Below, piece after piece: positions 10,556-21,100 of a stretch of DNA of 24,316 bases. A program made the translations under genes and the position numbers. The notes under the pieces are model-generated. The model had not been told where the DNA came from, searched no databases, and was given only the letters and a program-made list of their open reading frames with translations. The first letter of the stretch is position 1. Every line of letters begins with the position of its first letter. The DNA comes from Saccoglossus kowalevskii (taxonomy: Eukaryota; Hemichordata; Enteropneusta; Harrimaniidae). Location of the stretch: positions 50,238-74,553 of the forward strand of contig NW_003151255.1 in NCBI RefSeq assembly GCF_000003605.2. Direction: 5' to 3'.

Positions 10556-11160
10556 TATATTATTCAAACAAACAACAACAACATTGCGTGCTTCACAATT
10601 AGAGATGTTTTAAATCAGATGAGCTAAATATAAAATGAGTAGTCAAAACAAAGCATTATATACAACAAAACTTAGTGAATCCTCTATCCTCTCGAAGTTT
10701 CTGGCGTTAGAACCAACCACCGATGACTTCTTGGGGAAGGGGTTATCTGTGATGTGATCACACTTAGAACAAATTGCACAATGTTTCGGTCCTTATTCAC
10801 TCCTATATTCTGTGCATATTTAGGAACATTACATAAGTCATAACGTATGTCATTATGCAGTGTAGCTTTGTATTGTATCACACCGTGTTTGGTAATAAAC
10901 TAAGAAGACTGAAGATCCGGAGCAAGTCAAACCTCTGGACTCTTTTGGTATTTATTAATTCTGTCAATAACACGTACTGGTACATGATACAGGATTTAGC
11001 AGAATACAAGGGTTGTATAAAAATGACCTAGATACTATATCCAAAGTGTATTTAGCTAGCTTATGACATGTTATTTTAAAAACGTTCATCGCCGACTTTC
11101 CAAATATAAGTAAGCTGACAACTAAGTGCCCAAGTCTTTTTTAATTAAATACATGAATGT
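10556..11160 (+). repeat. 3' flank of fuseless copy A (duplicated segment, part 2)
   Basis: It aligns with 14041-14520 behind copy B: ttattcaaacaaacaacaaca, then a block around gtgtagctttgtattgtatcac, then ctatatccaaagtgtatttagctagc and cgccgactttccaaatataagt. Similarity fades after aattaaatacatgaat. A minus-strand open frame exists in both copies, but its differences mostly change the amino acid, so it is not treated as coding. Confidence 0.82.
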
Positions 11161-11614
11161 TTTATTCTAAAAGGTTCATCTCACAGCAATACTGATTTAA
11201 AATACATTTTTTACTGTTTAAGGGCAAAACATTTAATTTATAAATTTGTCGCCATTTTAATTGATACATTATCTGACTGACTTTCGGGATAATTATTTAA
11301 TTTAGTAAGCACATGATTAAACATAATTATACTTTACATTTTTTCAGAAAAAAGGCATGTCATGATTCTCATATTCTGCTTTCACAAGTAGCAATTGTTA
11401 TTGGTCTTGGTCATTTGAGATGGGAATTAAAAATTAATAGAAGGGTGAACATATATATGGCATTACTACAAAGGATAAAGTTCTATATACCCCAAAAAAC
11501 AAGATGAACTTGGTATAATGTTTTCATACTCGTATAACAATACAGTACAATATCTAGTGTGACCTTGAGTTGCTTCTTATCTTGTTTTACAAGACTTATA
11601 CATACGCCTACTTG
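11161..11614. other. Spacer between duplicated fuseless segments
   Basis: AT-rich and unique within the window, with no gene recognised. It should hold any promoter or upstream exon of copy B, but no clear element is visible. Confidence 0.4.
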
Positions 11615-11632
11615 GATAACAGCTTGTCAGCA

Positions 11633-13200
11633 ATGACCAGACTAAAATGGAACCTGTTTGGACTCTACACCATCGATGCGTTCATCACCATATTTGTAAT
11701 ACCAGTCTGCGTTGCATTCTACTGGCGTGGTATGTGGGGATTACTTGACGTATATCTTCTGCCAGACTCACCGTGTTCAAGTGCTGGTATTTCGCTGATT
11801 ACAGGTCTCGTTCTTATCGTGACTTTGAACCTAGCACAGGATTTACACATCCGACTCTTTCCCTACAAATCGCTTCGATGGTACATTTACAGTAAGGTNN
11901 NNNNNNNNNNNNNNNNNNNNNNNNNNNNNNNNNNNNNNNNNNNNNNNNNNNNNNNNNNNNNNNNNNNNNNNNNNNNNNNNNNNNNNNNNNNNNNNNNNNN
12001 NNNNNNNNNNNNNNNNNNNNNNNNNNNNNNNNNNNNNNNNNNNNNNNNNNNNNNNNNNNNNNNNNNNNNNNNNNNNNNNNNNNNNNNNNNNNNNNNNNNN
12101 NNNNNNNNNNNNNNNNNNNNNNNNNNNNNNNNNNNNNNNNNNNNNNNNNNNNNNNNNNNNNNNNNNNNNNNNNNNNNNNNNNNNNNNNNNNNNNNNNNNN
12201 NNNNNNNNNNNNNNNGCTGATTACAGGTCTCGTTCTTATCGTGACTTTGAACCTAGCACAGGATTTACACATCCGACTCTTTCCCTACAAATCGCTTCGA
12301 TGGTACATTTACAGTAAGGTGTATATCTTTGTTCAGGGGTTTGCGTCCGTGAATCATTGGCGAGGGCTTTGGGACATCTTGGACTGCTACACTGAGCGTA
12401 GTCTTTTATCGTTGTCGATGTCCGTCTTGGTGGCTAGTTTATTTCACTGGCTTGTTAGAACCAGCAGAACGTGCCCCAATGTGCCGACAAAGGCCAGCAG
12501 AGACAACGTCAAACACGTGTTTTGTTTTTATACAAGGTTTGATCAAAAATGGACGAATCACTGTGTGTACTATCTACTTGACATGTTGTTAACATACGTT
12601 ATAATCGTGAGTGTGACCGTAATCTACTGGAGAGGAATGTTCGGCACTTTGGATTTGTTAATATTTGAAGAAGATTTAACGAGATCGGCATGGGTGTCCA
12701 TTGCGATTGGTTACACGTTGGCAGTCGTGGGCACTGTACTTCAATACCCAGCCGCGATCATTAGCAGGAAAGTTGTACAGAAATCAGCGTTTGCTCAGTT
12801 GGTTTATGAAGACACGTTTGTCTACGTGTCCGCATTCATGTCGGTAAACGTATGGCGTGGGACGTGGTACTTATGTGATGTGTACATATTACCTGATGAA
12901 TTTGAAACAAGTTGCTGGATCACTTTATCTGTGAGTGTCGTTGTGCTCTATTTCATTTTAGCCGCTAGAAATATGGGAGGCGGGGAATTTCGTATTGACG
13001 GGAAACCCCAGGACGGCACTGGCGTGTACTACGAACACTACTTCGACAGACTCAATGACATTAAATTTAAGACTACCATAGAGGTGCCACGAATGATGGA
13101 TGCCTCAACTACCGCGAAAATAGTTGAACTGAGTGGATGTGAGAATGTTGTCAGCCGTGAAATTATCATGGGAACAGAAATATCGAGCAAAATGAATTAG
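11633..13200 (+). CDS. fusl: Fuseless-like eight-pass membrane protein, copy B (interrupted only by an assembly gap)
   Basis: The ATG at 11633 opens MTRLKWNLFGLYTIDAFI and the frame reaches the gap at 11898. After the gap, the same 105 bases repeat (12216-12320) and the frame continues to TAG at 13200. Counting the repeated 105 bases once gives an intronless frame of 381 residues. Four W-R-G motifs sit at about residues 31, 102, 192 and 267, each followed a few residues on by a W or F and an Asp (FYWRGMWGLLD, NHWRGLWDILD, IYWRGMFGTLD, NVWRGTWYLCD) and lying between hydrophobic stretches: four repeats of a two-helix unit, then a soluble tail of about 95 residues. This layout is that of the fuseless family. 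Drosophila Fuseless is a presynaptic membrane protein needed for calcium-channel clustering at active zones; a similar role here is inference. An in-frame upstream start near 11570 would add 21 residues not shared with copy A, so 11633 is preferred. Confidence 0.88.
11794..11898 (+). repeat. 105-bp sequence repeated exactly on the other side of the gap (left copy)
   Basis: It is identical, base for base by eye, to 12216-12320 and abuts the N run. It encodes LITGLVLIVTLNLAQDL and onward within fuseless copy B. Both copies sit in the same codon phase. The likely cause is two overlapping contig ends that were scaffolded instead of merged. Confidence 0.9.
11899..12215. other. Assembly gap (317 N)
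   Basis: No sequence is given. Because the flanks overlap by 105 identical bases, the real distance is probably negative and no bases are likely to be missing here. Confidence 0.95.
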
Positions 13201-14520
13201 AGTTTGGAATAAGTTTTCAATGAACACACTGAATATTGGCACCAAATATTGACTCAGGGGCATATTCATTTAGCAAGTAGAAACGCATGCCATCTTCCTT
13301 ATCAGCATTTAAATTCGAGTCTATTGAACATGTTTAGGTTTGGAGTTCTATTGTCATTGCTCAGATTGATCTCTTCCCCTACTTCTTCCACCATTCCCCC
13401 GTGAGCAATTTTCAAATTTGTGTTGTAGCATGTCATGTTGGCTACCCATTTCACACACAGTATACCCATGTAGCGACCACTCGATATTTGCCATCATATT
13501 CACTTTTAAAAATTACTGCAAAAACTGCTTAAAATTCTCATGGAATTTAGCCTGCAGCATCTTTGTTCTGAGTGCTTTAAAATCAAATATATTAGAATTA
13601 CCCACATGATTTGGTTGCCATATTGAACTAACGGAAAATAGCATAGAATGTAAAAAAATCTGTTTATCAGATACTGCTCAACCAATTTTTGTAAATCATA
13701 GATTGTGGCGTCTATCAACAAATGGCATCAATGTCAGACAAGATCATTATTAGCTACCGTGCGATTCTACGAGATCAATGTCATATCGACTTTCTGAAAC
13801 AAGCCAAGATATTCTATCACGTGTTCTTCATGAACGACTTCCAGGTGAATGACCGACTGAACTAAGCATACTATTGGCAAGGGAATGCGATGAGAGATCC
13901 ATAACAAATAAATGTGTATAACAGGTGTGACATGTCATATACATCCGGGTATTATTTTCAATCATCATTCCACCGTTGATGTACAGACAAAAAAAATACG
14001 CAAAGCGTAACGCGTATATAGACTAATATGTAAATGAGTATAGATTATTCAAACAAACAACAACATCACGTACTTCACAATTTGGGGTGTTCTAAATGCG
14101 ATGAGCTGAATAGCAAATATCAGACGAGTAGTCTTAGTTAGAAAACCCTCCGACGGCGACACGAGGAAAGGGTTCTCTATTACGTAAGAATCATACTGCA
14201 CAATCGTGACAATCTTGCTTCTCACAAGTTCACAATCTTTGTCCTTATTCACTACTATATTCTGTGCATATTTAGAAACATTACATAAGTCATAACATAT
14301 GTCATTATGCAGTGTAGCTTTGTATTGTATCACCCCGTGTTTGTGCCTAAAATAAGCAGAATACAAGGATTGTATAAAATGACCTAGACACTATATCCAA
14401 AGTGTATTTAGCTAGCTTATGACATGTTACGTTAAATTCGTTCATCGCCGACTTTCCAAATATAAGTTAGTTTTGCAATTAAGTACCCAGGTCTTTTATA
14501 ATTAAATACACGAATTTTTG
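13201..14520 (+). repeat. 3' flank of fuseless copy B (duplicated segment)
   Basis: It matches the flank of copy A over its whole length and copy C over the part around 13480-13865. It contains AATAAA at 13907-13912, a candidate polyadenylation signal that is not preserved in copy A. At about 14037-14050 it carries the uninterrupted site into which the transposon inserted in copy A. No coding signal is seen. Confidence 0.8.
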
Positions 14521-14534
14521 CGCGCAGCATAGTT

Positions 14535-14905
14535 AATCAAACAAACACATTGTTTAAATTTCAAAAAAGAGCTATACGTTGTATGACTGACAATAAATAG
14601 CCGTTTGAATTTGTACAACCATCCCACAAGATAACTTTTCAGATCGTTGAATATTATGTCTCTCTATGATAGAATCTACAAAACTCATATTACCACGTTA
14701 TATTACTGGAATGTTCAAATTTGAAAATCAATTCCGTAATCTATCAACTGTCTATGTTGAAGATTGTACTTACACTTTATTTTGACAAAATCCATCCAAT
14801 GTTTATATAGTACATCGTATTTGTAATGTTGAGGGCCGTGGGCGAGATACACATTCTCGAGTTTAACAAGCTATCCTCTTTAAAGAACGTCAAACGTTAT
14901 AATTA
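14535..14905 (+). pseudogene. Possible LINE 3' end fragment
   Basis: The frame from about 14535 reads TLFKFQKRAIRCMTDNK and then a TAG. This resembles the 'L-x-x-L-Q-K-R-A-I-R-I-I-T-N' helix near the C-terminus of many non-LTR reverse transcriptases. The following 150 bases keep only faint resemblance with frame changes. The stretch after it (gggccgtgggcgagatacac to about 14905) could be the element's 3' UTR. The single motif makes this a weak call. Confidence 0.35.
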
Positions 14906-15753
14906 AATATGCATGTAATATGCACTACTTTAATGTGAGCTGATAATACAGGCAGTATCGCTTAGTTTCACGTAGCCTTACGCCCATCTCCCCATAATTT
15001 ACACGAATGACTGCTGCCGATTTCTATAACCAGACATGATGAAGTTGAAGTTGCTGCGTCAGAGTCACCATTGATTTAGTTTATGTAATATTTCTCTCAA
15101 AGTCTTGTATACTTCTCTTACAACTAGAGCTTTGCGATATTAATAGTCAAATAACACATGCTGGTTTGTACTAAATAATTAATAAATAACAGTATCAATA
15201 GCTATAAACAATGCCCCATCACGTATTGCCCTTTGGTATAGCTCGTAGTGTAGCTAATATTCTACAATGTTGAGGTGAGAGGCTGGTGCTGGAGCACGTA
15301 AGCCAGTAGATTACAATAGTATGCTTGAGTCCAATTAGTAGTAGTAGGACTATGCTTTATTTTCGACAAATGTCCATAAGAATTTCCGCACCCAGTAATC
15401 ATGAGTTGTCAAATGATTCAATTCTAAACGCGGTACCCAAAAAATGTCGCCTTGATCATCAACAAGCAAGTGCTCTTGCAACAGACTTATATCATTTGCA
15501 CCACGCAGAGTGTTGTTAATCATCAGTGTTGACTTAATCGACCTGCAGTTATAAGTTACAATGTCAATTCCAGAGATAACGAAATACTAAGTCCGTTCAG
15601 GTCAAGCAATAACACTCATCTTAGTTTCAAAGTTATGCATTGTAATAGTATGTATCATTTGTGATTATTGCTGCATCATTATTACTCTATTTGTACATTA
15701 TTCACATATTATTATTTGACAATTTCACTTTGTTTCATCATGTCAAACCTCAC
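14906..15753. other. Unassigned stretch
   Basis: No gene, RNA or repeat is recognised. Short open frames at 15325-15519 and 15661-15852 have no motif; the second runs into the inverted repeat that follows. Confidence 0.35.
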
Positions 15754-15901
15754 GTCACCTGCGTACGCGCGGGAATTGAGTCCCAAGCGACGATAACAAC
15801 ACACGCTAAAAACACAAAAGCTCATGGGTGGACGCTTGTTTGTAAACAATGACACCCTACGGCCATTTGACGCATGCGCAGTTGACGACTCCCCCGCTTT
15901 A
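15754..15901 (+). repeat. Right member of the inverted repeat pair
   Basis: It is the inverted counterpart of 7513-7657 and carries gcgggaattgagt, acgcttgtttgtaaacaatg, gacgcatgcgc and ccgcttta. It is CpG-rich against an AT-rich background. The two members face each other about 8 kb apart and enclose fuseless copies A and B. Confidence 0.8.
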
Positions 15902-18192
15902 TATGATTTTTACTGTGTTATTGGTTGGCCATGTTTACCGTGACATTATTCACAGTTGTCTTTATTTGAACATTTCACCCGTTTCAACATGTTACACGTC
16001 AATATTTGCTCATTTTACTCGATTTTAGCTTTGTAATGTTGAGTTAATACACAGTTGAGTATTGAAACAGTTGAAACAATAGAACTCTAGTACACGTGCG
16101 CACTGGTTGATCACTGTGCATTAGTGGTTTTGTCTGTCAAGATATACTGTTGAGTGTCGTGCAGATGCGACATTTGTTATAACTTATAACCCGATTTGTC
16201 TACAGTATGGACTATCAAAGAACAATAATAACGAAATTACGTTTTCGTCCATATTGCATTATAAAAATATCATTGGCATAGACCATGCTGGGTATCTTCA
16301 CATCCTCACTTCTGACGTTAACTCTTATATATGAATGTGAAAATAGAAAAAAATAAATTAGACTATAAGAAATATGGGGAGCATTTGGAAAAAACAAAGA
16401 AAATGCATAAATTTTCACAGTCTAATGTATTGAACTGCAAACAAGTCTAAATGTATGAACAAGCGTTGCAAATGTCCACATGGTGAAACCAAACCATGTC
16501 AGCCCAACACATAAAAAATACCACCACCTGAATCTATTAGCTTTGGATGTGACAGAGAAAGAGGATTCAAGTTTTAAGAAACATCTTTTGCGAGATACTA
16601 CGTCAGTCATGAATGATGGTGTCATATAATCCCTACAGTCTGAACTTAATCTAGTCGAATTTGAAAAATTCAGTGACTGAGACTGATATTGAGACAACTG
16701 TTGCAGTTTCACAACTGTAAATCCATATAAAATTCAATTACGAATAAAAATGTTTTTATTGTCCAAGTGAAAAACTTTATTTTCAAAAATTTAAACAGAA
16801 CTAAATCAGAACATGAATTATAAGAACAATGATATTAATTCGATTTATCATCCTAAATACATTACTCGGTTGTTTTTAAATCAATGGATTAAATAACTCT
16901 GTTGTAGCATAGAGCCTCACAATTTATCTATGTTAACACTGCACTGACACCTATCTACGGTATGCATATTGATGTACAACAAACTCCAGCATTTGAACAT
17001 AAAATCTTCTATATCATTCAAACTACCAAGCGTCACTGTCCGATAAAATACCTATTTTTCCATGGATTGGTTATTAAACGTAACACAGCGTGATTTTGTC
17101 GCTGAATTTGCAAAAAAGGGTGATTTCGAAATAAATTTTTCGAAAATAGTCTGATATTATAAAACTCACAATATTCTAATATTGGCTTGTAGAACCAAAT
17201 CCAATGTCGTTTTGGAGATGAGTTCTATTGAAATAGGGAAATGTATGTAAGTGCACAGGGGCTAGCATTTTTACAATAATTATTTACAAACAAGAGTTGC
17301 TCTAAAATAATACTTAACATACTAGTAATTGATATTTCCTATCTCAGTCTCAGGGGCGTGGTCTTGAGATAATGAACCAAGTATAGTGAGGAAGTTTAAA
17401 ACTATCTTTGGGACAGACAGAATAAAAACATTATGTTTGGGGTACCTCCTTGCGTTTGTTGCATTGATTTTTGTTTGGAAGCATATTTTTGTATGGCGCA
17501 TACAGTTTAGGGACGTTTTCAGCTTTTCTCGTAATTTAAAAAATAACATTACCATAACTCTTTTAGAATTTACATTATTACATTTCTGCTACTTTTTGAA
17601 AGTTTGGCGCATGAACAAACCTTATGTACATGATGTTTTATAAGAAATGCTACAAGAACTGATAATAATTGTAAAACTACAGATGTATACAATACCAGAT
17701 GGCTAGCAGAGCTAACTGCAAAATGGCGGACACAATTTATTTGAACCCGCGCATTACATGTAGACATATTCCAATAACTACCCGACATTTTCCAAAGTGT
17801 ACCTCTATCCTGTAACCTTCATCCGTAATTCACGTATATAACATGTCGAGGTAAGACGTTAGGTGACAACATTCATGAAATGACTTGTTGATCTTTCTTG
17901 CAAATCTTATTCGAAAGTAGACCTGAAGTACAACTTTTGAAGGTACATAATGATATAATTTTCACATTTGTGCTTCCTGAAAACGGTCTGGAGCCTGGAG
18001 AAATGACAACATTTACTTCAATACTATTGTAAGAATTCAATGTGTAGTTTAACGAAATCAACACTTATGCATTATTGCGCTGTCAAACATGACGGGTGAC
18101 TGACTTCCATTGACCTTTGACGATTGTTCCACACTGTCCCGGGAGCGAGCATATATGTAGTATTCGCCATATAGGCAGCGTTCTCCGGACTC
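15902..18192. other. Intergenic stretch upstream of second DEG/ENaC gene
   Basis: No gene is firmly recognised. A minus-strand frame (16712 to 16422) ends in a tryptophan-rich hydrophobic stretch and is treated under findings. A frame at 17386-17643 is open on both strands and has no motif. The last 120 bases before 18193 should be the promoter and 5' UTR of the channel gene; an in-frame TAG at 18172-18174 precedes its ATG. Confidence 0.4.
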
Positions 18193-21100
18193 ATGGCTGA
18201 CATTTCTGTTTCTCCGGAAGTCAACAAGCAGGCACTACGTGGATGGTCCGCACAAAGGAAGAAAGATATCAGAAACGACGGGTATAAAACATGGAAGAAA
18301 TTCAGCCAAGAGACTAGCCTAGCAGGAGTGAAATTTGTCGGCGATGACTCCACAATTTATTCTCGACGGTAGGTATGCAATCACGAACCGATGTCATTTA
18401 TTCCGATACTTTTCTCGGGTCGCTCTAACGATTCAAATTAGTGTCTGACTAGTTGACTAATTCTTAAGGTAAATGAGGCATAACGTCAGTGGTTATACGC
18501 TGAGTGTTTTTGAACATGTACCATTATACGTCATTCGACACAATGCTATAATGTATTCATTCAAACGACAACGGCCATTGTTAAAGTACAGACTTTCATA
18601 GCTTTTATTTGCCGTTATACTCATTCCCTGGTGTGTACATGGCGTGAAACGAAGCGGATTATAATAATATCAAATCAATTCAATATGTCAATATAAAACG
18701 TGTCTCTGTTCATTTTTTGAATAAACGTGAAATGAACAGGTACACATATTGTGTTGCATCACGTTAGTTGATTGACGGTCCAATCTTCTAAATACATTAT
18801 TGCATTGTGAATTGGATGTATGTTCGAATCAATGTCATAGTTACCATTCAATTTGATTTCATGCGCACTTTCATTAATTAATTGTTCTTCGTATGGGGCC
18901 GCCTCATTCTCTTTCTGACTGAAAGCAGCGTTACTAACATCGTACATTTTTTCACCTTATTGAGTTTCCCTTGTTAAGCAGCACGCATAACATGGAGTAT
19001 TAAAAATGCAATCATTTGAGATAAAACATTGCGTTATTAAGCACGTGTTGCATGTCCAAGACGGCACTATTATACGGATCGAGGGGTGGGATTAGACTAG
19101 TGAGTGGTGAGATTAGATACTAGTGACCGAATAAGGCAATGTAATATGTGTTTTTTTAACACACCACTCGCCCACACTGTACGCCATAACACATCACCCG
19201 CACACACTGTACGCCATAACACATCACCCGCTCACACTGCAACGCAATGATGTGAATGATCTACGTCCTTGGAATAATAAACACTTTAATTCATAATAGT
19301 TTGCATATGTTAACAGTGTGTTGACATTTATTTGAAAACAAAATTGTTTTAATTTTCCACACTCCACATCAGTATATATTAGTGTTTTACTGCATCAGAC
19401 TAGTTGTGGATATTAACTACATAACTATGAAAGTAACAGGTTATAGTTTTGTTGCTACATTGGATTTATTGCTAGGATAGAACATCAACAGACACAACGG
19501 GCTCGTTGATAAGATCATTGAGATTTAGCTTTGATAAATAATATTCAAACGTCTTCACGGGGTACAGCGGACCTTCAAGTGTCGTATAAATTCTCTCATC
19601 TGAATTCGGTATCGTCAATTTTGCTGTGGTAGTTATTCAAGTTGTCAGCATGTGTATTTCGAATGATATGTTTTTCAGTCACGAGCTATCAATTAGAGTG
19701 TCAAAATGCGACTTGGTCATACTTTGAAATTGTTTCCGGCCACGATTGCATAGATACATCTTAATATTAAAAAATAACTTATTTTTGTAGTCCGCTAGTA
19801 TTTGAAATATCAAGTGCAGGTGGTGGCATGCTTTTCAACATGTCCCCCTTCGTTATCGGTTCGTTGTGCTGTACGGAAACTTTCTCCTCGCCATGTACCT
19901 TCACGAATATAGCAGAAAATACCTACTTTCATTGCGTATAATATCGACGCCGTTTCGTTTTTTAAGTGCCGCTGCATGCTATATCTCATCATTGCAATTG
20001 ATTTACATGAGTATAGCTGCCCGTTGCCGAAGGAACGAACACAAGTCGTCTTCTGTCTTCTTCTCCACTTCGGGTGGCGAGTTACTGATTTCTTCACAAA
20101 ACGATATAAAGACGTGACAGACGCAGATGAGAGACGTCTTGATGAAGGATTATCGATCAGCACTCCCATAAAAAACATATTCACGTTCTTGATTTGTTTT
20201 AGTCTAGGTATACTATTGGTTTAGTATATGACATCAAGATTTCATGTTCCGATCCAATTGGTAGGTGTCCTGGGTATACACTAGTATATACATACTACAG
20301 TAGATATCATGACGTGTCAATGTGTTACAGGATTATATGGTTGTTGATTGTCTTGGCGGGTGCCGCTGGTTTTGTTTACCAAGTGTACCGGATGGTAGAT
20401 ACATTCGCTGAAATGCCAGTGACGGTCAACTATCGATATACATACCCAGAGTATCAGAGAAGCTTCCCTGCAATCACGTTGTGTAACAATAACCTATTCA
20501 GGTAATACTTCCACAGTTCTATGTGTACTACAAAACTATCGATTCATACCATAACAGTACCAGATAAGCTTCCATTTATTCACACTGTTACACAGTAACT
20601 TATATACCCACAAATTATGTTAAACGACGGAATATATTCACTGACACTACCGCAATTTCTGTCGATATTGACCAGACATAGTGTTACTGTATGTTTGCCT
20701 GTGTCGTATTTCTGTGCAGAGTTTCACTTTTTTTTATAAATTGTATCATACCAATCATTTCCAATCGAGGTTGTGTTGATTCCGAAATATATCCAATATA
20801 TACTTTCTGAATGTTTATTATTCAAATATGAATGTGTCAATATTCCATCTTAATAAAGAATCAGTTGAAACAATATTGATTGTTGGATGTACATTAGAGT
20901 TATGGCACGTTGAAAATCGCAATGAGAACATCGTTTGTTGAACACAACACAGCAGTTATTGTAGCTCGATATCGTTATGACGCTAGATTGAATCTCGCCA
21001 CTTCTAAATAATACCACGTTTCACCACAGTTTTATGGAATTTAATATTTACACACTACATTCTCTCTGAAATTGTGTTTCAGCTACGTGAGCATGGAGAA

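Noticed and set aside
11570-11632. Upstream in-frame ATG extending fuseless copy B by 21 residues
   Set aside because: The extension is not shared with copy A, whose similarity starts just before ATG 11633.
10684-14366. Minus-strand open frame conserved in both duplicated flanks (10684-10881 and 14049-14366, both with IQYKATLHNDI)
   Set aside because: The similarity comes from the DNA duplication. The differences I checked change the amino acid (Cys/Arg, Ser/Pro, Val/Gly) and the frames diverge after about 35 codons, so there is no sign of protein selection.
17386-17643. 85-codon plus frame with hydrophobic stretch, open on the opposite strand too
   Set aside because: No family motif or splice context; best treated as chance in AT-rich DNA.
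17723-17815. ATGGCGGAC start of a 31-codon frame
   Set aside because: Good-looking start, but too short and without downstream exon evidence.
19810-20224. Three overlapping open frames (one of 124 codons on minus) in intron 1 of the second channel
   Set aside because: No recognisable motif in any of them. The channel reading joins 18368 to 20331 with the right phase, so none is needed as an exon.
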